A stretch of 64,000 nucleotides of DNA from [Phialemoniopsis] sp. UDSM-2020 (Eukaryota; Ascomycota; Sordariomycetes; Thyridiales; Thyridiaceae): the NCBI GenBank assembly GCA_018873225.1, contig JAEILZ010000004.1:1364001-1428000 (forward strand), given 5' to 3'. The notes under the pieces were generated by a model. It was not told the DNA's origin, searched no databases, and saw only the letters and a list, made by a program, of their open reading frames with translations. Shown here piece by piece: positions 45,000 through 55,230 of this stretch; positions within the stretch are counted from its first letter, which is position 1; each line of letters opens with the position of its first letter. Made by a program: the position numbers and the translations under genes.

Positions 45000-46348
45000 T
45001 TAGCGACGGCCATGGCTGCGCACGGCGCTGCCCTGCATCTGCTCCAGCTCGCCCTCGAGCTGCTTGATCTGGGCGTGGGTCTGCTCAAGATCCTTGTTGA
45101 GACGGTCGCGCTCGGCAATGAGCTTCTGCTCCCATTGTCGGAATCGCTGCTCCTCGATCTTGACCTGCTCGGTGAACCGCTTGCGCAGGGCCTCCTCCTC
45201 CTCCTTGAACTTGGGGTTGTCGAGCTTGCGAGGGCGGGCCTCGCCGAACTTGCGGGTCTCCATCTGCTGGGCACGGTAGGCCTCGTAGTGAAGCTCCTCG
45301 GTGGTGTGGATAAGGTCGAGCATGTGGGTACGGATGAGAATTGACCTCAGCTTCTTGAAATCGCAGTGGTCCTCGTTCTCGACCTCGGCAACACCCCACG
45401 AGTACTGGCGGCCCTTGACGATGCGGCCGTCGCCGGTCTTGACATCCTTCTCAGAGCCGATGACGGCAAAAGGCATAGCAGCCATCAAGCTGCGGGCGTG
45501 CTGGGCAGCGGCCTCGTCATCCTCCTCGACTGGGGGCTGGTAGATCTTGATGCTCTGGGCCTCGATGACAGCTCGGATCTGAATAGTGTTAGTAACTTGA
45601 GACGAGTATATTTGATGCGAGGTAAACATACGCGCTGCTTGAACTTGGCCAGATCAGAAGGGCTGAGGGTGTCAGCCTTGGCAATGACGGGAATCAGGTT
45701 GACTCTAGAGCAGAGACGCTTCATCACCTCAATGTCGAGGGGCTTGAGGGTGTGGCCGGTAGGGCGGATGAAGTACAGGCAAGCGTGGACACGGAGGTCG
45801 ATCTTGTCCTGGCGGCGGGGCTGCTGCTCCTGAAGCATGTACGACTCGTGCTGGTCGTCGAGGAACTCGATGATGGGCATCCACGAGTCCCTGTTGTTGA
45901 CGTAGTCGCCGAAGCCGGGGGTATCAATGACGGTCAGGCGAACTGTAGATCGATCAGTATCTCGTGTTTGAGCACAGCGCAAGAATAACAGCAAAAGATA
46001 TAAAGAGCGTACCCTTGAAGAACTTCTCCTCAAGCTCAGCCTTGGTGATCTCGATCTCGACGGTCTTGTCGACCTGCTTCTGGTGTCGTCGCTTGTGGTC
46101 GGCATAGTTCTTGATCGTGGTGGAGAACAGGGTGTTGATGAAGGTCGTCTTTCCCAGGCCAGACTCGCCAGCAACCTAGATTACATTATGTCAGTCTCCA
46201 GATGATCGCCGCGAGGCAGATATGTATGACAAGGTGTGCTAACCATGATCGTGAAAGCAGCTCCCCTCTTGGCGACGATTTTGTGCCTCTGGTTGGGCAG
46301 ATTGGCAATGCCAATCGGTGAGGCGCTCTCAGCAGGTGCGGGGGCCAT
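45000..46348 (-). CDS. aspB: Septin, AspB/Cdc3 type
   Basis: GTP-binding filament subunit acting at septa and growing tips. Exons 46244-46348, 46013-46175, 45632-45942 and 45000-45578 encode 385 aa. G1/P-loop GESGLGKT lies at ~38-45, G3 DTPGFG in VRLTVIDTPGFGDYVNNRDS, and G4 AKAD in IPVIAKADTLSP. The septin unique element EDHCDFKKLRSILIRTHM is present. A C-terminal coiled coil (about 320-375) contains EQVKIEEQRFRQWEQKLIAE and ends RSHGRR. The start MAPAPAESASPIGIANLPNQ and overall length match Aspergillus AspB, the Cdc3 orthologue. Start ATG 46348 is first in frame. It is divergent with PWP2 across ~760 bp. Confidence 0.95.
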
Positions 46349-47110
46349 GATGAGCGATCAGTTGGAGACAAAAGTGAAACAATCGAAGACTCTGGATGTG
46401 GAATGTGAAGTCAAAGGCGACCCGATGAAAGTTGGAATGAAAGAATCGGCTGGCGCAGGCTCAAACAGACCAGGAAGCAATTAATTGTTGACGATTTGGG
46501 GAGGGCTGGTAGCTCGTGCTTCAGGGGAGAGAGGAAGGTTTCCCCATGCAGACTGCCAAATTTCCAGATGCACGGGCCATTGAGAAGGGGGGGCAGGGGG
46601 TGGGTGGTACCAGCGGGTGCAGGTGGTGAGAAAAAGGGACTTGGGGGACCACTGGACGGCACCCGCCTCAGGACAGGCTGGCAGCACTTCTGGGCATCCG
46701 AACGCCTAAACGCACCCCTATTTTCCGTGCGCCCCTCACCCGCCAGTCCACCAATCCACCAATCCACCAGTCCCGTGCTTAACGTCTGGTAGTCTCTGGA
46801 GCCACGCACGGTGCCTGTCAGTAGCGGTGTGGGGCCTAAACTGCCCTGACCGCCATTGAAACGCGCTATGCCTCAGCCAGCCTAGTGTCGCAGGAAGAAG
46901 GAATATCTTAATTGCCGACCCCGCCAAAAAGTTCAAAAAAAAATTAATGAGCAGTGCAGCATTGAGCTCCAGCAATTGGCAGGCAGTCCCAAGCTGGCAC
47001 TATCGCACCGGGTGGGTGTGATTATCGATAGAGATAGCCTCTGATAAGAAACATTATTTTCTTCACAACCTCCTTCCAAGGCTTGAGATGGGCAGCAACA
47101 AGAGGTGACC
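46349..47110. promoter_or_regulatory. Divergent promoter region, septin / PWP2
   Basis: 762 bp between divergent start codons. It includes three 8-bp CCACCAAT-type repeats (46748-46771, two with CCAAT) and an A-rich run (46930-46945) followed by ATTAATGAG, resembling the RRPE element of yeast ribosome-biogenesis promoters. The functional link is inferred only. Confidence 0.4.
46748..46771 (+). repeat. Three tandem 8-bp CCACCAAT-like units
   Basis: CCACCAAT twice, then CCACCAGT, in direct tandem in the septin/PWP2 shared upstream region. The first two contain CCAAT. Confidence 0.75.
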
Positions 47111-49945
47111 ATGAAGACGGATTTCAAGGTAGAGAGTGCTCTTTATAAATAGTTGTTTGTAATGCCAATGCTAACATATTCACTTTTCTAGTTTTCCAAC
47201 TTGCTTGGAACTGTCTACTGCCAGGGCAACTTGCTCTTCAGTCCAGATGGCACCCATCTCTACTCACCTGTAGGAAACAGGGTGACAGTCTTTAATCTTG
47301 TAGAGTAAGTGTTGGATCCCATCACTGCATGCATTTGGAGCCCTTCTGTTTCCTTAGACTAACTGTAAATCTTCAGCAACAAATCCTATACCCTTCCCTT
47401 TGCCCATCGCAAGAACATCGCACGCATCGGCCTCACTCCCAAGGGCAATCTGCTCCTGTCAGTTGACGAAGATGGCCAGGCCATCCTGACCAATGTGCCC
47501 CGGCGCATTGCTCTCTACCGGATTTCGTTCAAGTCACCTGTCACAGCCTTGTCCTTCTCGCCATCGGGCCGCCATTTCGTCGTTGGTCTTGGGCGCAAAT
47601 TGGAAGTTTGGCACGTTCCCTCGACACCCGACTCGAATTCCGAGGGCGAGCTTGACTTTGCCCCCTTCGTTCGCCACCACACTCACACCGGCCATTTCGA
47701 CGATGTTCAACATATCGAGTGGTCGAGCGACTCGCGCTTCTTCCTCAGTGCTTCGAAGGACCTCACGACCAGAGTGTGGAGTGTCGATCCCGAAGAAGGC
47801 TTCGAGCCTACAGTCTTGTCCGGACACAGACAAGCAGTGGTTGGCGCCTGGTTCTCTCATGATCAAGAGACTATATACACCGTGAGCAAGGACGGTGCGG
47901 TCTTCGACTGGCAGTATGTGGGCCGCCCGCGAGCGGAAGACGAGATGGTAGACGAGGACGAGGACGATATGCGATGGAGAATAGTCAACCGACACTACTT
48001 CATGCAGAACAACACCAGTCTCCGGTGCGCTGCATATCACCCCGAGTCGAATCTTCTCGTTGCCGGGTTCTCGAACGGCATTTTCGGCTTGTACGAGATG
48101 CCCGAGTTCAATATGATCCACACCCTGAGCATATCACAGAATGATATCGATTTTGTAACAATAAATAAGAGCGGCGAGTGGTTGGCATTTGGCGCTTCAA
48201 AACTTGGTCAGCTGCTGGTTTGGGAGTGGCAATCCGAGTCTTACATCCTCAAACAGCAGGGTCACTTCGATTCAATGAACTCGCTCGTCTACTCGCCGGA
48301 CGGACAGAGGATTATCACTACAGCAGACGATGGCAAGATCAAAGTGTGGGACATAGAGTCTGGTTTCTGCATTGTGACGTTTACCGAACATACAAGTGGA
48401 GTAACGGCCTGCGAATTCACCAAGAAGGGCAATGTCCTGTTCACCTCGAGCTTGGACGGATCCATCAGAGCCTGGGATCTGATCAGGTACCGGAACTTCA
48501 GGACATTCACAGCCCCAACCAGGCTGTCATTCACATGTATGGCTGTCGATCCAAGCGGAGAGGTTGTGGCAGCAGGCTCACTCGACTCGTTCGATATCCA
48601 TATTTGGTCTGTCCAGACCGGTCAGTTGCTCGATCGATTGTCCGGTCACGAGGGGCCCGTGTCTGCCTTGGCATTTGCGCCCAACGGTGACGTTCTGATA
48701 AGTGGCAGCTGGGATCGTACTGCGCGATTATGGTCCATCTTCAACCGAACACAGACGAGCGAGCCGTTGCAACTCCAAGCCGATGTGCTCGATGTGGCCG
48801 TCAGGCCAGACTCCTTGCAGCTCGCAGTCTCAACTCTGGACGGCCAGTTGACCTTCTGGTCTGTTTCCGAGGCCGAGCAGGTGTCAGGTGTGGATGGCCG
48901 CAGGGATGTTTCGGGAGGCCGAAAGGTGACGGATCGCCGGACAGCCGCCAATGTATCAGGCAACAAGAGCTTTGGGACCATCCGATACAGCGCGGATGGC
49001 AGCTGCCTTATTGCAGCTGGAAACAGCAAGTATATCTGTCTCTACTCAGTCACCACCATGGTCCTCCTGAAGAAGTTCACCGTCAGCGTCAATCTCTCCC
49101 TCTCCGGTACCCAGGAGTTCCTCAACAGTAGGCTTCTCACCGAGGCTGGACCCGGGGCGGATTTCGACGACCAAGATGCTTCAGACCGTGAGGGTAAAAA
49201 GGACACGCTGCTCCCGGGCTCCAAGCGTGGTGATCCTTCAGCAAGGAGACAGATGCCAGAGGTTCGCGTGTCCGGTGTGGCCTTCTCTCCGGCTGGAACG
49301 GCATTCTGCGCTGCGTCTACTGAAGGCCTGCTCATCTATTCACTGGATACGACGCTTCAATTCGACCCTTTTGATCTGAACATCGAGATCACCCCTGCCT
49401 CTACACTCGCCGTCCTCGAGAACGAGAAGGACTACCTCAAAGCCCTCGTCATGGCTTTCCGCCTCAACGAGGCAGGCCTGATCAAGCGTGTCTTCCAGGC
49501 TATTCCCTACAAAGACATCTCCCTCGTCGTGGAGCAATTCCCGACAGTCTATGTGCCCCGTCTGCTACGCTTTGTGGCGGCGCAGACGGAAGAGTCACCG
49601 CACATCGAGTTCTGTCTCTTGTGGATCAAAGCTCTCGTCGACAAGCACGGTGCTTGGCTGACTGCCAACAGGGGCAAGGTCGACGTGGAGCTGCGCGTTG
49701 TGGCCCGGGCTATCGGCAGGATGCGCGATGAGATCCGGAGGCTAGCGGACGAGAACGTATACATGGTCGACTACCTCCTGGGCCAGTCTGCCGGCTTGGA
49801 AGACGATGACGGCGCAGTCAAGATGCTTGATGGCGCGAACGAAGTCAAATTGCTGGGTAACGGGCGGGACAAGGCTTCGTTGGCAGACGTTCTCGGCGAG
49901 AAGCAGGTGTCCGAGGACGAGGAGGAATGGATTGGGCTTGATTAG
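47111..49945 (+). CDS. PWP2: Periodic tryptophan protein 2 (UTP-B subunit of the SSU processome)
   Basis: WD-repeat scaffold of UTP-B, required for early 18S rRNA processing in the nucleolus. Exons 47111-47128, 47192-47304 and 47377-49945 give 899 aa. The N-terminus MKTDFKFSNLLGTVYCQGNL and FSPDGTHLYSPVGNRV match PWP2 closely. Two beta-propellers follow, with WD repeats such as LSGHRQAVVGAW, KIKVWDIESG, SLDGSIRAWDL and LSGHEGPVSALAF. The C-terminal Utp12 domain (about 660-800) contains RVFQAIPYKDISLVVEQFP and the helix near WIKALVDKHGAWL. The acidic tail ends EEEWIGLD. Exon 1 has only six codons. The long 47495-49945 frame begins inside exon 3 and misses the N-terminus. Its 3' end faces the AflY-like gene 254 bp away. 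Confidence 0.96.
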
Positions 49946-50199
49946 TGGAAAGACCTGTGTGTTGCCATTGTTGGAAAAAAGGAGTCTATCATTGGGCATA
50001 TGCGGTCTATCGGTCTGGGCTGGGTCGACAGGCGTTTTGATACCAAATAGAAGTATTTTTGTCACATCACATGCAGTTTTACGACAAGCAAAGCAGCGAT
50101 CTGTCTTGGTACACCAAAGTAATCGTATTACGTGAGTCGGCCGAGGATATGGTGGTCCCTCTCGCAGTCAAACCCCCAACGAGGACAACCCTAATCTGC

Positions 50200-51909
50200 T
50201 CACAGCTTGGGTCGAGTTTCAATGTCCTATTATTGCAATGTCAGTAACGGTTTGGTTCCTCGTCTTGGGCATCAACTCACCTTCCAAGCGGTCTCCAACC
50301 CCGTAGTCCGCACCCACTTCCTCCCCGGCGCCTCGACCGAGTCGACAACCAGGCGCAGGACCTTGTCCCAGAGCTCGTCGCCCTTGATCTTGAGCCTGTC
50401 GCTGTCTCTAAAGTTCTCGCTGACCTGCTGGCATATGCCCACAGCGCGCGCGAGCTTGATGGCGTGCCCGTCGTCCTCGACGTCGTGGAGGCGCGCCACG
50501 ACGCCCGCGAATTTCTCGGAGGCGGGCTGTACCGGTGCGGCGTACGGCTCCGTGCTCGCCTTGTTGTCGCGAGGCACGTACGAGGTGATCCGGTCGAGGG
50601 AGACGGGCGGGACGGCGCGGCCCGCGTATTGCAGGAGGTCCATGCGGATCTTCCACTCGAGGATGCGCAACTTGTCCCTGATCGAGATCCAGGGGGCGGC
50701 GTTGATGGTAAGGAAAATTGGGGCCGAGTTGACGTGGTGCCTTTCGGAATCAGTATTCAGCATCAAAAACGAAACAACGAGGGAGGACAGTGGATAAGAG
50801 AGAGGGGGGAAGGGAAGCTTACATGAGGAAGAAGTCAAACTTGGGATGCTTGGTCGGGTGCGCGGCCGCGCTGGCGGCGACGAAGACGCAGGCATTGAAC
50901 ATCTCGGCCGTGCGCTCGTCAAGCTCCTCCGGCGCCACCTTCACCTGGCTGGCGATGCGGATGATCTCGTCCTTGGCGCGGACGAGGACGCCGTCGCGGA
51001 CCTTGTTGGCATCCCCGTCGTGCGCCGAGGCCGCGAGCGTGGCGTCGGCCCTGACGGCCTCGTAGAGGGACAGGATCGGGGGCATGGCTGCTGACGACGA
51101 CGAGGATGCCGCGTTCTGCTCGCTGACGGTCAGGAACTCTTTGAGGTTGTCCGAGTGAACGCAGGTCTGGCCCAGGGCTTCGGCGACGATGGCGGGCTGC
51201 TTCCACTCCAGGCCGTACATCAGCTGGATCAGGGGGTGCAGGAAGCCTGAGCATGGTGTTAGTGTGTGCTGTGGTATGATAAGGGGTAAGGTCAGTGAAT
51301 TAGGGAGACGCACCGCCAAACAACCTCACAAACATGTCCTCGGCTTTGGCATCACGTTTGAACAGATACTCATTCACCACATTCTCCCAGCCAAGTCTTT
51401 CGATTTCGCGCTGGAAGAAGAGGAGAAAATCAGGGTAGTACTTCTCGTTGCTACCACCGAGATATTTCTCGGCATGGCTCCAATCCTTGAGCTCCTCGGG
51501 CACTCTGTCGTGAGTCTTCAGGGCATGCCGTTGGTAGTTGGCGTTCTCATCCCACCCCTTTTGCAAAGAACGCGGGCCAGCTCCTGTGCCGAAAAGAGCG
51601 AGGAGGTGGTGTGGGATCTGTCGGCATGGTCAATTCAGAACAGGGGAATCTCTTGAGCTAAAGTCTGGACCTACATGGTTGTGGAAGCCATCCTCATTGA
51701 AGAACACATGGTGAGTCTGCAGGATACTTAAGTTAGTGACTGGAATTCAATATTGGGTCTTCTCCGGCTTAGTTTCGTCAACATACCTCAAGGTCCTTCT
51801 GGAGTAGCTCGGACGTCTTGTCCGCCGTTTCTTTGCCCTGTTTGAATTTCCAAAGCCCACTATCCTCAGGCACAACGTGCACCTGGTATGGTGTAGCCGT
51901 GGAGGCCAT
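50200..51909 (-). CDS. AflY / questin oxidase-like protein (DUF4243)
   Basis: Six exons: 51787-51909, 51675-51716, 51314-51617, 50823-51246, 50281-50740 and 50200-50226. All phases agree and the total is 459 aa, the length of the family. Family members (questin oxidase, AflY) are implicated in Baeyer-Villiger-type ring cleavage of anthraquinones; no flavin or metal motif is evident here. Blocks matching the family are HHVFFNEDGFHNH, IPHHLLALFGTGAG, FLHPLIQLMYGLEW with PAIVAEAL, and the C-terminal DIETRPKL. The ATG at 51909 (ACCATGGCC) has the better context; an in-frame ATG at 52008 would add 33 basic, Ser/Thr-rich residues and possibly a targeting peptide. No polyketide synthase or other tailoring gene lies within this window. 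Substrate unknown. Confidence 0.85.
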
Positions 51910-53963
51910 GGTTCTTGATATCTGTATCTGGTTGAGCTGCCTTGATGAAGTCCGCGGTGGTTTCAGAGTTCGACTTGGAAGCTTTGCTGCTCTGGCCCAG
52001 AAGGACATCCGGACCGAACCAGTGGTCTCTTATATGTATACTTTTCTGGCAGTGACACATGCACTCTCCACGATACTAGGTTTCTAATATCAGGTATTGC
52101 GCGAAAGAGAGTTGTGATGAAATAGGTAAAGTCTACCACCCCTAGGCTCCCCTAGAGTGTAACGAAACGAACAACAGAGAGTCGATGACAAATATCATCA
52201 GTATTCGGTGGTATCTTGTGTCGTAGAAGTACTTGGCATATGCAGGTCGGGCTCACGAAAGACGACTAAAGTAAGAAGCATCGACGGGCACGCCCTTTCG
52301 GTCCCGTACAAAACCTCTACTCTGTACTTTGACAAGAAACCGCCATGTATAATCCCATCATGATTGGATGCTTAGCAGGGCCGCCGCAAACCGGTGCACA
52401 TGGGCGAGATGGATCTTGCATCGACTACCGTAAGCCTGCAGAACTATTGATCCTATTGGTGAGTGCCACCGTCGCCGTTCTGGCTTCCCCGGATTCTCTC
52501 AGACCAGTCGGGCGGGGTGACATCATGGCGACGTCTAAAAGCTGCAACGAGGGTGCACTAAAGTGTCAACTCTGATTGTAACAATTACTAATATCTAGAA
52601 TCTCGCGCGACACAATGCTCCCCGGAACGCCGAGTAGCGACGCGACCTCCGAGATTCACACTGAATATTATGATGAGATGACTAAACTGGCTGGCTCGGG
52701 GATTCTTGCTGTAAGTAAAGTAGGTAAAAGCAGGCACGAGGTTGGTGGTTGCTTCTTTTCCATATGTAAGGATATATTTCTATGCTTCTTCCCTATTGTT
52801 TGGCTTATGCACCCAGTTGCCATTTCCGTCCTACACACCACGATCATGTTGCGTCAACTGCGCTCGTTCAGGACGAATTCGGCAACAAGGTTAATTCACC
52901 CAGCAGACTCTGACTCGCAGCAAATAACGAGCAGATGCGGGCCACACAATCCCTCGCTTCATTCAAGGTTCTGAAGACGGGGCCCCTGGTCTGTTCTAGC
53001 CTGAGGGAAATGCGTTCCCTGGCCTGCCTCTCCTGCTTGGCTCACTCTCACAACCTCGTCTCTTGGCCCTCTCCAATCTCCAATACCACGGTGCGGCTTC
53101 GATGATCGGCGGTCCGCTCCCGCAAGCCGAGCAACCGTTGCGAACAGAATTGGCAGAGTGGAAACCTTTTTCTTCGCTTGCCTTGCCCGGCTTGGACCAA
53201 GGGAAACAACGGCATCCTGTCTGCCAATCTGCCACTATCACCAATTCGCTAGAGAAGCCTCAGCTGGCCCCCATTGCCAAGGCTGGCTGTCATCTCCCGG
53301 CACTCGTCTGTCTTTTTTGTATCCACGCAATCAAAATTCCCTTTGGTCTAAAGTAGGTACCGTGTGTGCGTGTGTACTCCGCACGCCGCGCCGTTGGGGC
53401 GTTGTTTCAAGTCCTCCTTTAGAGCAACCTCGAGTGCGCCACGAGGCCCTCCTGGATAAACCCCTGCTCACTTACCAGGGGACCCTAGCCTCACATCAGC
53501 TCCTTGCCCTTAATTTACCGGAAACCCATCTTTTACTTTTCGTGATCCTAAACAAGGCATACCTGGTCAGGCGAAATCACAAGCCTGCAAAACTCTGGTA
53601 GTCCATTCCAAGGATGGCCCCAGTGCAAAGAGGTAGGTCAAGGTACGGAGTAATACCTTGAATATCTACTTCATGGGGCTCTCCCGCTTTAACAAGGAGT
53701 TCAACCCATGGAATACTACCGTCTTTTCGAATCTCCTCTCATTCCCGTCATTCTAGAAGCCTAGGAATAAGGTAGGAGGGAAAAAGAGCACGTAGAGCGT
53801 CGCTCTGATCAGTTTCTTGCATTGCGTGTTTATACCCTAGACTTTTATCTCATCTTCCTGTCTGAAGCCTTTCTTCTCGATATCTTTTAGAGGGAACCCG
53901 ATCTCTCGATGTTCGTCTTGAGCAAAATTCTCTATCCCTCGTGAAACCCTCCGAGTCCTCCCA
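51910..53963. other. Long divergent intergenic region
   Basis: 2.05 kb, the longest gap in the window. It holds the AflY-like promoter at one end and the leader of the signal-peptide protein at the other. ORFs inside (for example 53063-53356 +) show no domain, signal or splice pattern. No RNA gene recognised. Confidence 0.45.
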
Positions 53964-54660
53964 ATGAGGACCTCCGCCCACTATGCCGGCTTCTTCTCAA
54001 TAGCCTCAGTTGTGCTATCGCTCTGTCAGCTGGTCAGAAGCCAACCGATAGATACCAACAAGTCAATATCAGACTCTGCATCATCACCATCATCACCCGA
54101 CCATGAAGGTGAGACCAACCACACCCAGCTCCCAATATGTCCTTCAGAGCAGCTAGACTAACATCACAACTCTCCCAACTATAGACCCTGCCTCCTCTTC
54201 CTCCTCCTCCTCCCTCCTCCAGAGGAGGGATATGAACATGAACCTGCCCATCCCCATCGGCGCCGTCATCGGCATCGCCGTCGGCGGGCTCATCATCCTG
54301 GGGCTCGCCTTTGGCCTCGCCCTCTTCGCCCTCGACAAGAAGCGCGGGCGCATACGCGCCCTCGAGTCGCGCCTCACCTCGCGCGCCCGCCGCAAGAAGG
54401 AGCTGCGCCAGCTCTCGACGCCTCACGCCTGGCGCGGCGACTGGTCACGCAGGGGAAGCTCCGGGCGGCAGCTCGGATACCACGTCCACGTCAAGGGCAA
54501 CGCCACGCCCGCCGCCTCGGTCCTCGGCTTCGGCGACTCGACGCCCAACATGCACGCCAACAGCCCCGTCTCTCCCGGCGCCGGCCCTGGTGGTGGCGCG
54601 GGAGGAGAAAGGAGAGGCTCGGCGGCCGCGACGCAGTCGTTGGCCTCAACGACGCTGTAG
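53964..54660 (+). CDS. Small single-pass membrane protein with signal peptide
   Basis: Exons 53964-54108 and 54185-54660 encode 206 aa. An N-terminal signal peptide (MRTSAHYAGFFSIASVVLSL) is followed by a short Ser/Asp/Pro-rich ectodomain, DTNKSISDSASSPSSPD and a poly-Ser stretch. A strong membrane span follows (IPIGAVIGIAVGGLIILGLA). The cytosolic part is basic at first (KKRGRIRALESRLTSRARRK) and Gly/Ser-rich later, with GAGPGGGAGG. Without splicing the first frame stops at 54161 in the middle of nothing recognisable; the intron has GTGAGA, CTAAC and ATAG. The layout recalls Ser/Thr-rich cell-wall sensors of the Mid2/Wsc type, but the ectodomain is far shorter and no WSC domain is present, so function is unassigned. 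Confidence 0.65.
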
Positions 54661-55230
54661 TCTAAAGGACGAGGAAGAAGAGAAGGAGAAACCAGATCAA
54701 AGCATTGAAACGGAGTTTTGTGTTTTTCATATGGGCTCATCAAAGCATACTTTTCCCTTTGTGTGAACGTTTCTTCGTCCCTTTCTTTTTCCTCGGGACT
54801 ACTTTTCTATGTCGTTTGATCGAGCATGATATGAAGCGAGCAACAACATGTTTTCATAGACGTCCTTTTTAGAAACGAGATACACCCTGTGCATTTGCAT
54901 ATCCTTCTATTCTTCAAGACACAGCGAGTAACACTCAAGTTGTTCATTCTGGCAGACCTGGAAACGAGGTTCCGGGTATTCTTTTCTTACTTTATTCATT
55001 TCTTTAATATTCTTGTTCTGCAACTCTATGTAGACGTCTTCGCTGGTGCCCGAAATGATCTGCTTTTTACCATTGCGTGCCTTTCTGTCCAGAAAAGAAC
55101 AATTAGGACCAACCCACAGCGGGTATATACACGTGTTGGCTGTGGCTGCTGTCTAGTTTTGCTGGCCTGCTTCCGTTCGCTATGCCCTCCTAAAACCCCA
55201 TACCGTGGTTGATTACCCGGCCTAGGTGCG
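54661..55230. other. Convergent 3' intergenic region
   Basis: Between stop codons of the signal-peptide protein and the 5-phosphatase. AT-rich and T-rich stretches (54780-55070) fit 3' UTRs. No gene seen. Confidence 0.5.

Noticed and set aside
53063..53601. 97- and 147-aa ORFs upstream of the signal-peptide gene
   Set aside because: Overlapping frames with stop-rich surroundings and no features.
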